Shown one piece after another: positions 14,179 to 19,156 of a stretch of DNA of 19,156 nucleotides. Position 1 is the stretch's first letter. Each line of letters begins with the position of its first letter. The notes beneath the pieces were generated by a model that saw nothing but the letters and a program-made list of their open reading frames with translations, was not told the DNA's origin and made no database searches. A program made the translations under genes and the position numbers. Source of the stretch: Rhodocyclaceae bacterium (GTDB lineage Bacteria; Pseudomonadota; Gammaproteobacteria; Burkholderiales; Rhodocyclaceae); NCBI GenBank assembly GCA_013821865.1, contig PNJM01000012.1:1-19156 (forward strand). The letters are read 5' to 3'.

Positions 14179-14486
14179 TTGTATTGCTTCCCTTGACTCG
14201 GCGTGTTGTCACGGAAGGGCGTGCTGCGAGCCGGGTAGTACGGCTTGTACCGGCGGTGCCGCAGGTACACGTGTCGCAGCTTCGGATCGGCCTTCGCCAT
14301 GAGGCGCAGCGCGAAGAGCGCGCCGAACCACAAGGCGATGCCGAACACCGTTGCCCTCACTTCTTGGGCGCTGAAAATCAGCGCGCCGGCCAGCAGGCCC
14401 GAGAACATCACCAGCTCACGATCCCCGCCCATGAACAGGTTTTCTCGGTTGCCGGCCCTACGGATGGGGATCGCGCGCAGAGCCAT
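14175..14486 (-). CDS. trbD: TrbD, VirB3-like membrane protein
   Basis: A 103-aa protein with one or two membrane segments at about residues 25-62 (LVMFSGLLAGALIFSA and VFGIALWFGALFALRLMA), then a basic, Tyr-rich cytoplasmic tail (RHVYLRHRRYKPYYPARS). This is the VirB3/TrbD pattern, a partner of the VirB4-type ATPase encoded next to it. It starts 3 bp after trbC and overlaps trbE by 4 bp. Confidence 0.88.
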   Translation of the reverse strand: MALRAIPIRRAGNRENLFMGGDRELVMFSGLLAGALIFSAQEVRATVFGIALWFGALFALRLMAKADPKLRHVYLRHRRYKPYYPARSTPFRDNTPSQGKQYK

Positions 14487-14489
14487 GAC

Positions 14490-14954
14490 TTACCCCGCGA
14501 TGTGGCCGCGCTCGGCCCAGCGCATGACGGCTTCGCCGGGGAAGCCGGCCACGTCCAGCGCGGCGACCTTGACCTGGTGCAGCGCGCCATCGGTCAGGGC
14601 GGCGATTTCCGCGCCACGGCCGAAGAACGTGCTCATCATGTTCTGCGCGCCGACCAGCAGGGCCATGACCAGGACGATGAAGATCAACGTGCGGAAGAAG
14701 CCGTTGAGTTCGCCGCCGAAGATCAGGATGCCGCCGGCGACCACGATGCCGATGATCGACAGCGCGAAGGCCACCGGGCCGGTGACGGAGTTGCGGAGGT
14801 TGGTCAGCCAGCTCTCATACGGCAGAGAGCCGCCGGTGCCCTCGGAGGCGAATGCGTGCTGGGGGGCCAGCAGGAAGAACGCCAGGAGGGCGAAGAGGCC
14901 CATGTAGAACAGGGCGTTGCGGTTGAGGCGGAATGCCGGGAAGGTTGCTTGCAT
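14490..14954 (-). CDS. trbC: TrbC, prepilin of the cyclic conjugative pilus
   Basis: A 154-aa precursor. In RK2 the prepilin is cut by host LepB after AFA (residue 36), trimmed at the C-terminus and joined head to tail by the TraF peptidase, giving a 78-residue ring from Ser37 to Gly114. Here the same landmarks fall at the same numbers: [10 protein letters not shown] with Ser37, and FGRG/AEIA with Gly114. Two hydrophobic segments lie between ([21 protein letters not shown] and [15 protein letters not shown]). The removed tail ([20 protein letters not shown]...) is longer than in RK2. TraF is encoded in Tra1, outside the window. Confidence 0.92.
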   Translation of the reverse strand: MQATFPAFRLNRNALFYMGLFALLAFFLLAPQHAFASEGTGGSLPYESWLTNLRNSVTGPVAFALSIIGIVVAGGILIFGGELNGFFRTLIFIVLVMALLVGAQNMMSTFFGRGAEIAALTDGALHQVKVAALDVAGFPGEAVMRWAERGHIAG

Positions 14955-14970
14955 TGGTCGTAACTCCTAG

Positions 14971-15933
14971 TCAGAGGGTTTTGGTGATGTACTGGCCGTT
15001 GGCGAACCCGGAAACCTCCAAGATTTCCTGGATGCGCCGCGAGCCTTCGACGCGGGCGATATGAACAACCACGTGAACCGCCTCGCCGATAAGCGGTTCA
15101 ATGGGTTTCGGGGAATCGGGGTGCATGCTGATGAGCATGGCGAGCCGATCCAATCCAGCTTTGGCGTTGTTTGCGTGCAGGGTTGCAGCACCTCCTTCGT
15201 GCCCGGTGTTCCAGGCCATCAACAGATCAAGGGCTTCGGGGCCGCGCACCTCGCCGACCAGGATTCGGTCGGGGCGCATGCGGAGGGTGGTTTTCAGCAG
15301 CGCCGTCATGTTCACGTCGATGCTGGTGTGGTACTGGACGTAGTTCTCGGCGGCGCACTGGATTTCGCCGGTGTCCTCGATGATGAAAACCCGCTCGGTC
15401 GGGTCTTGAATCACCATCTCGTTGATGATCGCGTTCACCAGCGTGGTCTTGCCCGAGCCGGTGCCGCCGATCACAAGGATGTTCCGGTGCGCGCGCACCA
15501 CTGCAATCAATGCCTCGCGCTGCGGCGCGGTCATGATTCCGCGTTCGACGTACTGATCGAGCGTGAAGATGGCGACGGCCTTCTTCCGAATGGCGAAGGT
15601 GGGTGCGGGCACAACCGGCGGGAGCTGGCCGGCGAAGCGACTGCCATCAAGGGGCAGCTCGCCTTCCAGGATCGGCTTGGAGCGCGTGACTTCCTTGCCG
15701 TGGTAGCCCGCGATGGTTTCGATGATGGCTTGCGCCTGCGCGACGCGCAGCGTGCCGATGCACTTCATCGGCTCGCCCAGGCGTTCGAGCCAGAGCTTGC
15801 CGTCCGCGTTGAGCATGATTTCAACGGTCTTGGGATCGTTGAGGGCGGCCAGCAGCTCCGGCCCCATGTCGCGTTCGAGCTTCTTCTTCGCCCGTTCCTT
15901 GATGCTGTTGTGTTCTGGTTTCTGGTCGGTCAT
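14971..15933 (-). CDS. trbB: TrbB, VirB11-type traffic ATPase
   Basis: A 320-aa hexameric cytoplasmic ATPase of the secretion-ATPase superfamily. Walker A GGTGSGKT at residues 156-163, Asp box FIIEDTGEI at 183-191, Walker B ILVGEVRG at 224-231, and His box GHEGGAATLHAN at 244-255 are all intact. The N-terminal domain (1-130) is the usual membrane/partner-interaction domain. First gene of the trb operon, transcribed from the promoter about 30 bp upstream; trbC starts 16 bp after it. Confidence 0.95.
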   Translation of the reverse strand: MTDQKPEHNSIKERAKKKLERDMGPELLAALNDPKTVEIMLNADGKLWLERLGEPMKCIGTLRVAQAQAIIETIAGYHGKEVTRSKPILEGELPLDGSRFAGQLPPVVPAPTFAIRKKAVAIFTLDQYVERGIMTAPQREALIAVVRAHRNILVIGGTGSGKTTLVNAIINEMVIQDPTERVFIIEDTGEIQCAAENYVQYHTSIDVNMTALLKTTLRMRPDRILVGEVRGPEALDLLMAWNTGHEGGAATLHANNAKAGLDRLAMLISMHPDSPKPIEPLIGEAVHVVVHIARVEGSRRIQEILEVSGFANGQYITKTL

Positions 15934-15966
15934 TCCGTATGCCCTGTATGCCGTTGCGTTTCGCGC

Positions 15967-15994
15967 ATTCTACACAGGTTCATACGATATACCG
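15967..15994 (-). promoter_or_regulatory. trbB promoter with candidate TrbA operator
   Basis: On the minus strand a good -10, TAGAAT (15967-15972), lies about 35 bp before the trbB start codon. The expected -35 area is poor (TTCGGT with an 18-bp spacer). Across it is CGGTATATCG (15985-15994), one base off the perfect palindrome CGATATATCG known as the TrbA site in RK2. The position suggests TrbA blocks polymerase at the -35 area. Promoter position by inspection only. Confidence 0.6.
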
Positions 15995-16242
15995 AACTAA
16001 TTTCGACCGCAACACCGAAGCGCACAAGGGTGACTTCGGCCGCGACGTTGCATCGCGGATTGCAGGGGCGAAAGAGGCGACAACGCGGCGCATGCTCCGT
16101 GCGCCCTCGCGCCGAACCCGTGGCGTTTGCGTTATGGGTTGTCCGGGGGTTGAGCCACCCCGGCGGGCTTTAGCGGCTAAAACTTGGCTGGCTCTTGTGG
16201 CTCAGTTCCGCGCCGCTTCCCTTCCCTTCTCACATCCTGGCG
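15995..16242. other. trbA-trbB intergenic region
   Basis: About 250 bp without a gene. It contains two weak hairpins, CCGAAG/CTTCGG (16015-16039) and CCGGGG/CCCCGG (16143-16163). The second lies downstream of trbA but has no T-run, so it is at best a doubtful terminator. A KorB operator follows at 16169. I see no other feature. Confidence 0.45.
16169..16181. promoter_or_regulatory. KorB operator upstream of trbB
   Basis: Perfect TTTAGCGGCTAAA about 200 bp from the trbB promoter. This matches the distant KorB site of RK2 (189 bp upstream of its trbB promoter), from which KorB represses trbB at a distance together with TrbA. Confidence 0.9.
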
Positions 16243-16605
16243 TCAACTCCCTCTAAGTTTCTTCCTTGTCGCTTCGCCCCACTTCTTGACGATGAACGCC
16301 TGGTGTTCTGGCAGCACGGCCGCCACGCGCTCGAAGCCTGGCGGCAGGCTTCGGGGTGCCTTGCCGCCGGCCAGGGTGTCAAGGGCTTCTTTGTCCAGGT
16401 CGGTCGATTCAAGCAGGAGCGGCAGGGGAGTTTCAAGGGCCTGCGCAATGTCCTCCATCACCTTTAGGGAGGGGTTGGCTTTGCCAGTAGTGAGATCGGA
16501 CAGGAAGGAGATCGAAACCCCCGACCTGTTCGATAGCTCCTTTTTCGTCATGTGCCGCTCATCGAGCAGCCGGAGCACGTTCGTGAAGAAGATGTAGTTG
16601 TACAA
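16243..16605 (-). CDS. trbA: TrbA, global repressor of transfer genes
   Basis: A 120-aa DNA-binding protein that represses the trb and tra promoters of IncP plasmids. The N-terminal half is an XRE-type helix-turn-helix (LDERHMTKKELSNRSGVSISFLSDLTTGKANPSLKVMEDIAQAL). The C-terminal part (FERVAAVLPEHQAFIVKKWGEATRKKLRG) resembles the KorA C-terminal dimerisation segment, a known TrbA trait that allows cooperation with KorB. The start is a TTG at 16605; no ATG or GTG lies upstream in frame, and the next Met is inside the helix-turn-helix. GAAGG stands 10 bases ahead. The rare start suggests low expression. Confidence 0.88.
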   Translation of the reverse strand: MYNYIFFTNVLRLLDERHMTKKELSNRSGVSISFLSDLTTGKANPSLKVMEDIAQALETPLPLLLESTDLDKEALDTLAGGKAPRSLPPGFERVAAVLPEHQAFIVKKWGEATRKKLRGS

Positions 16606-16639
16606 GGCCCGTATGCCTTCTCGGTGCGGGCGGCAGAAA

Positions 16640-16645
16640 ATTTTA
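16640..16645 (-). promoter_or_regulatory. trbA promoter -10 (candidate)
   Basis: TAAAAT on the minus strand, overlapping the KorB operator, in the right place for the trbA promoter. No good -35 box is visible. Repression by KorB would be direct. Confidence 0.5.
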
Positions 16646-16654
16646 GCCGCTAAA
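16642..16654. promoter_or_regulatory. KorB operator between trbA and trfA promoters
   Basis: Perfect TTTAGCCGCTAAA placed between the divergent promoters and overlapping the trbA -10. It corresponds to the operator at the same spot in RK2. Confidence 0.92.
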
Positions 16655-16658
16655 GTTC

Positions 16659-16687
16659 TTGACCACGGACGCAGGTTTAGCTAAACT
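16659..16687 (+). promoter_or_regulatory. trfA operon promoter with KorA operator
   Basis: -35 TTGACC (16659-16664) and -10 TAAACT (16682-16687) with a 17-bp spacer. The -10 is embedded in the perfect 12-bp KorA palindrome GTTTAGCTAAAC (16675-16686). KorA bound there excludes RNA polymerase, and KorB at 16642 cooperates with it: the standard copy-number circuit of IncP. Confidence 0.93.
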
Positions 16688-16718
16688 GACGACTCCATTA
16701 GCGAAAGGAGCATGACGA

Positions 16719-17060
16719 ATGAGCCACAACCTGTTCCAGTTTATCGGTAATCTTACCCGCGATACCGACGTTCGCCATAGCGAAAACAGCGCCCGCGCCG
16801 TTTTCGACCTGGCTGTCAATCGCGTGTGGCGCAACGCAGCCGGTGCGAAGCAGGAGCAGACGGACTTCTTCCGCATCAAGTCGTTCGGCGGCCTGGCCGA
16901 GAACGCGGGCAAGTACCTGGGCAAAGGCTCCAAGGTGTTCGTCCAGGGCCGCATCGAGCCGACGAAGTACGAGAAGGACGGCAAGACCGAATACGGGTTC
17001 GATTTCATCGCCGAGGAAATCGAATACCTGGACACCAAAGCGCCAGGCGGCGGCCAGTAA
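16719..17060 (+). CDS. ssb: Plasmid single-stranded DNA-binding protein
   Basis: A 113-aa OB-fold SSB, co-transcribed with trfA. The sequence MSHNLFQFIGNLTRDTDVR, FDLAVNRVWRN, QTDFFRIKSFGGLAENAGKYLGKGSKVFVQGRIEPTKYE follows the bacterial SSB fold through strand 5 and ends shortly after (IEYLDTKAPGGGQ). The acidic C-terminal tail tip (DDDIPF type) of chromosomal SSB is missing, as is usual for the short IncP SSB. AAAGGAG stands 8-9 bases before the ATG. An overlapping ATG at 16712 opens only a 13-codon frame. Confidence 0.92.
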   Translation: MSHNLFQFIGNLTRDTDVRHSENSARAVFDLAVNRVWRNAAGAKQEQTDFFRIKSFGGLAENAGKYLGKGSKVFVQGRIEPTKYEKDGKTEYGFDFIAEEIEYLDTKAPGGGQ

Positions 17061-17106
17061 GGCCAGGCCCGGCCACGGCCGGGCAGTATGCTAGGAGGGA
17101 GATTAG

Positions 17107-18327
17107 ATGCAGAACGAGTTCAACGAGCAGGAATACAGGCGCAAGCTCATCGAGGGCGGGCTTAGCGAAGCCGACGCCACCGACCTTGCCGCCCGTACCG
17201 CCGCCGCTCGCAGGGACTCGGGCAGCGCCGGCGGGGCCTTCCGCCCCGCCGGTTCCCTCTTCGAGCTGCCGGCCACGGCCGGCGACAACGAGGCGGCTTT
17301 GCCGCCGAAGCTACCGACGCCGGCAAGTGCCGCCGTCGAGCGATCCGAGCGCATGGCGCAGGAATCGGCCGAGCTTGCGCGCACGATGGGCCTGCCGCCC
17401 GAACCGCGCACCGCCGTGAACAAGATGGCCGAGCAGATCGGCGCGCTGGCCCAGGACAAACGGAGTAGTGCGATGGCGACCAAGAAGCGAACGGCCGGCG
17501 GTGAGCTGGCCGAGAAGGTCAGCGAGGCCAAGCAGACGGCCTTGCTCAAGCACACGAAGCAGCAGATCAAGGACATGCAGCTCTCGCTGTTCGACCTGGC
17601 TCCCTGGCCGGATCACATGCGGGCACTGCCCAACGACTTCGGGCGGTCGGCGATCTTCACCGTCCGCAACAAGAAGGTGCCGCGCGCCGCGCTGCAAGGC
17701 CAGTCGATCTACCACGTCAACAAAGACGTGGAGATCACCTACACCGGGATCGAGCTGCGCGCCGACGACGACGAGCTGGTATTCGCCCAGGTGCTGGAGT
17801 ACGCGAAGCGCACCGCGCTCGGAGAGCCGGTTTCCTTCACGTTCTACGAGCTTTGCCAGGACTTGGACTGGTCAATCAACGGTCGGTACTACACAAGGGC
17901 CGAGGAATGCCTGACGCGGCTCCAGGCGTCGGCCATGCAGTTCTCATCCCAACGCATCGGCCGGCTCGAATCGGTGTCGCTGATCCGGCGCTTCCGCGTC
18001 CTGGATCGCGGCAAGCGCACGTCGCGCTGCCAGGTCGAGATCGACGCCGAAATCGTGGTGCTGTTCGCCGGCGACCACTACACGAAATTCGTGTGGGAGA
18101 AGTACCGCAAGCTGTCGCCCACCGCGCGGCGCATGTTCGACTACTTCGCCACCCACAAGGAGCCGTACCCGCTCAAGCTGGAGACGTTCCGGCTGATGTG
18201 CGGCTCGGATTCCACCCGGCCGAAGAAGTGGCGCGAGCAGGTAGGCGAAGCGTGCGACGAGCTGCGCGAAAACGGCCTGGTCGAAAGTGCGTGGGTGAAC
18301 GACGACCTGGTGCATTGCAAGCGGTGA
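17107..18327 (+). CDS. trfA: TrfA1, replication initiator (long form)
   Basis: A 406-aa initiator that binds the oriV iterons, opens the origin and recruits host DnaB helicase. The first 122 residues are specific to the long form, which helps initiation in Pseudomonas-type hosts. The conserved part has two winged-helix domains ending ACDELRENGLVESAWVNDDLVHCKR, as in other TrfA proteins. QLSLF at residues 158-162 is the known beta-clamp-binding motif. A ribosome site (AGGAGGGAG) precedes the ATG, and the gene begins 46 bp after ssb. The length equals that recalled for R751 TrfA1 (RK2: 382 aa). Confidence 0.96.
   Translation: MQNEFNEQEYRRKLIEGGLSEADATDLAARTAAARRDSGSAGGAFRPAGSLFELPATAGDNEAALPPKLPTPASAAVERSERMAQESAELARTMGLPPEPRTAVNKMAEQIGALAQDKRSSAMATKKRTAGGELAEKVSEAKQTALLKHTKQQIKDMQLSLFDLAPWPDHMRALPNDFGRSAIFTVRNKKVPRAALQGQSIYHVNKDVEITYTGIELRADDDELVFAQVLEYAKRTALGEPVSFTFYELCQDLDWSINGRYYTRAEECLTRLQASAMQFSSQRIGRLESVSLIRRFRVLDRGKRTSRCQVEIDAEIVVLFAGDHYTKFVWEKYRKLSPTARRMFDYFATHKEPYPLKLETFRLMCGSDSTRPKKWREQVGEACDELRENGLVESAWVNDDLVHCKR
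17473..18327 (+). CDS. trfA: TrfA2, short form from internal start
   Basis: Same frame as TrfA1, starting at Met123 (MATKKRTAGGELAEKV), which aligns with the RK2 TrfA-33 start MTTKKRTAGEDL. GGAG lies 8 bases upstream. The product is 284 aa and keeps the clamp-binding QLSLF motif and both DNA-binding domains; it suffices for replication in E. coli-type hosts. Confidence 0.88.
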   Translation: MATKKRTAGGELAEKVSEAKQTALLKHTKQQIKDMQLSLFDLAPWPDHMRALPNDFGRSAIFTVRNKKVPRAALQGQSIYHVNKDVEITYTGIELRADDDELVFAQVLEYAKRTALGEPVSFTFYELCQDLDWSINGRYYTRAEECLTRLQASAMQFSSQRIGRLESVSLIRRFRVLDRGKRTSRCQVEIDAEIVVLFAGDHYTKFVWEKYRKLSPTARRMFDYFATHKEPYPLKLETFRLMCGSDSTRPKKWREQVGEACDELRENGLVESAWVNDDLVHCKR

Positions 18328-18349
18328 TCGCCCCCCTGCCCTCCCCTGG

Positions 18350-18379
18350 AGCCGCCCGAGATCGAGGCGGCTTTTTTTC
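18350..18379 (+). terminator. Rho-independent terminator of ssb-trfA
   Basis: Stem AGCCGCC / GGCGGCT (18350-18356 and 18366-18372) with a 9-nt loop, followed by a run of seven T from 18372. It lies 22 bp after the trfA stop. Confidence 0.9.
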
Positions 18380-18383
18380 TCGA

Positions 18384-18548
18384 GCATCGCCACTTCCGGC
18401 GAGGCAGTACCGCGCACCAGCTCGCGCACGTCGAGCTGCAGCATCGTCACTTCCGGCGAGGCTGGCCACGTCCTGGCCACGGTCGACCATCGCCACATCC
18501 AACGATGACGGCCGCCGCTGGATCTCGCATCGCCACTTCCGACGATGA
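18384..18548. repeat. Right cluster of four 22-bp imperfect palindromes
   Basis: Units at 18384-18405, 18441-18462, 18487-18508 and 18527-18548; starts are 57, 46 and 40 bp apart. Arms GCATCGYCA and YGRCGATGA or YGGCGAGGC around CTTC or CATC. They are the same family as 2442-2553, which reads GCATCGCCA and TGACGATGC on the minus strand. The intervening sequences are unrelated to each other. Confidence 0.87.
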
Positions 18549-18751
18549 GATCCACTCTTTGACATTTGAGGGGCCAAGCTGCGGGGGATTCTCCCGGCCG
18601 GCGGCCGCGAGAACCGGCTATGTCGTGCTACGCATCGAGCCAGGCGGCCACGGCCGCCCGTCTCGCCCCTGGCGGGCTTCCAGCGCCTTCCCGACGCTCA
18701 CCGGGCCGGTGGCCCTCGCCGCTAGGCTACGAGGCCCTGGCGGGCCTTTCT
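18549..18751. other. oriV: Proximal part of oriV, interrupted by a transposon
   Basis: Gene-free stretch. A single initiator-binding iteron TGACATTTGAGGGGC lies at 18560-18574, matching the IncP iteron core TGACA-N2-TGAGGGGC. The following GC-rich sequence, notably GACGCTCACCGGGCC and CCCTCGCCGCTAGGCT (about 18695-18727), resembles the leading part of RK2 oriV. The main iteron groups, DnaA boxes and AT-rich segment do not appear before the Tn3-type end at 18752, so they must lie outside the window if present. Confidence 0.75.
18560..18574 (+). repeat. Solitary TrfA-binding iteron
   Basis: TGACATTTGAGGGGC, preceded by TT as in RK2 iterons. It is the only copy in the window. Confidence 0.85.
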
Positions 18752-18789
18752 GGGGTCGTCTCAGAAAACGGACAACAAAGCACGGTAAG
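18752..18789 (+). repeat. 38-bp Tn3-family terminal inverted repeat
   Basis: Starts GGGGTCGTCTCAGAAAACGG. Base 18751 and leftward is oriV sequence. The target duplication cannot be checked because the other end is not in the window. Confidence 0.85.
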
Positions 18790-18805
18790 CAAACCGGCAT
18801 TGCCC

Positions 18806-18834
18806 TTAAGCTGTAGTCACATTGCGACTACAAT
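18806..18834 (+). promoter_or_regulatory. Promoter and autoregulatory operator of the toxin-antitoxin pair
   Basis: -35-like TTAAGC (18806-18811), 17-bp spacer, -10 TACAAT (18829-18834). A 21-bp palindrome with arms TGTAGTC (18812-18818) and GACTACA (18826-18832) fills the spacer and overlaps the -10. RelB/DinJ antitoxins repress their own promoter through such palindromes. Confidence 0.72.
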
Positions 18835-18865
18835 AGAGCCTCTGAAACCTTCAAGGGAAATGACC

Positions 18866-19132
18866 ATGAGCACCGCCGATACCTATGTCCGCGCTCGCAT
18901 CGACACCAGCACCAAGGAGCGTGCCGCTGATGCGCTCGAAGCAATGGGGTTGTCCATCTCTGACGCCATCCGCTTGCTGATGCTGCGCATTGCTGATGAG
19001 CGCCGGATGCCCTTCGATGTGAAAGCCCCTAACGCCACCACGCGCAAGGCCATTGCCGAACTTGAGGCTGGGAAAGGCAAGCGTTTCGCCAGCGTTGATG
19101 ACCTGATGGCAGACTTGCATGCGGACGATTGA
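18866..19132 (+). CDS. RelB/DinJ-family antitoxin
   Basis: An 88-aa antitoxin. The N-terminal ribbon-helix-helix (YVRARIDTSTKERAADALEAMGLSISDAIRLLMLRIADERRMPFDV) is diagnostic of RelB/DinJ: it binds the operator upstream. The C-terminal part (TTRKAIAELEAGKGKRFASVDDLMADLHADD) would wrap and neutralise the partner mRNA-cleaving toxin. The ATG at 18866 has AAGGG 8-9 bases in front; an ATG two codons earlier at 18860 is too close to it. The toxin start overlaps the last 14 bp, so the two are translationally coupled. It lies 76 bp inside the transposon end, as a passenger that would stabilise the element or its plasmid. Confidence 0.88.
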   Translation: MSTADTYVRARIDTSTKERAADALEAMGLSISDAIRLLMLRIADERRMPFDVKAPNATTRKAIAELEAGKGKRFASVDDLMADLHADD

Positions 19133-19156
19133 TCGCGCCTCAGCCTTCAAACGCGA
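19119..19156 (+). CDS. YafQ/RelE-type toxin, 5' end only
   Basis: Starts at the ATG at 19119 inside the antitoxin gene and reads MRTIDRASAFKR before the window ends, 12 full codons. This N-terminus is typical of YafQ-family mRNA interferases (basic, with FKRD-type start). The catalytic part lies beyond the window. The toxin tail at 724-926 is of the same family and could derive from a sister copy. Confidence 0.75.
   Translation, partial: MRTIDRASAFKR

Larger units (their letters stand above)
18752..19156. mobile_element. End of a Tn3-family transposon (continues beyond the window)
   Basis: A 38-bp terminal inverted repeat at 18752-18789 begins GGGGTCGTCTCAGAAAACGG and ends AAGCACGGTAAG, the Tn21-like pattern (GGGG...CAGAAAACGG...AAAGCACG.TAAG). 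Beyond it is a toxin-antitoxin module reading inward. Transposase and the far end lie outside. The insertion is in the oriV-trfA zone known as a hot spot in IncP-1beta plasmids. Confidence 0.82.

Noticed and set aside
16143..16163. Terminator downstream of trbA
   Set aside because: The CCGGGG/CCCCGG hairpin has a short stem and no T-run on the minus strand.
16712..16750. Leader peptide upstream of and overlapping ssb
   Set aside because: The 12-residue frame starts only one base after GGAG, too close for efficient initiation, and overlaps the ssb start.
18384..18548. Possible small CRISPR array (four repeats with short unique spacers)
   Set aside because: Repeats are degenerate 22-bp palindromes with unequal spacers of 18-35 bp, no cas genes or leader, and the same family occurs dispersed at 2442-2553.

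Overview
The window is a large piece of an IncP-1 broad-host-range conjugative plasmid. The gene content and order (TrfA1 of 406 aa with an internal TrfA2 start, upf30.5 and upf31.0 after trbP, KorA and KorB operators) fit the beta branch typified by R751 best; that subgroup call is from memory of the family, not from an alignment. Such plasmids live in many Gram-negative hosts, mostly Proteobacteria, and the GC-rich, GCCG/CGGC-rich backbone agrees with that.

Left edge (1-1732) is accessory DNA. It holds a Tn3-family resolvase (TnpR) behind a dyad-rich control region, then a 1032-bp element bounded by 25-bp Tn402/Tn5053-type inverted repeats. That element contains the tail of a YafQ-type toxin fused in frame to the terminal repeats, a res-like region and a TniR resolvase. 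No 5-bp target duplication flanks it.

The core (1733-16605, almost all on the minus strand) is the Tra2 mating-pair-formation operon. It runs from right to left: trbA (divergent regulator), trbB, C, D, E, F, G, H, I, J, K, L, M, N, O, P, then upf30.5 (OmpA-like) and upf31.0 (adenine methylase). Genes overlap or sit a few bases apart. Together they encode the VirB-like type IV secretion channel and pilus: TrbB and TrbE ATPases, TrbC cyclic pilin, TrbD/F/G/H/I/J/L envelope proteins, TrbK entry exclusion and TrbN transglycosylase.

The control node (16606-16718) has back-to-back promoters for trbA and for ssb-trfA, with one KorA and one KorB operator. Three further KorB operators lie upstream of trbB, inside trbJ and just before trbO. 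On the plus strand follow ssb, trfA and a strong terminator.

Right edge (18380-19156): a cluster of 22-bp imperfect palindromes, then the start of oriV with one iteron. The oriV segment is cut by a 38-bp Tn3-family inverted repeat at 18752. Just inside that transposon end sits a RelB/DinJ antitoxin gene with its own operator-promoter and the first 12 codons of a toxin that runs off the window. The same 22-bp repeat family occurs between upf30.5 and upf31.0, so both insertion zones carry it.

Most of the window is known biology. The less ordinary points are the toxin-transposon fusion, the paired repeat clusters, KorB sites deep in the trb operon and the separation of the oriV iteron.
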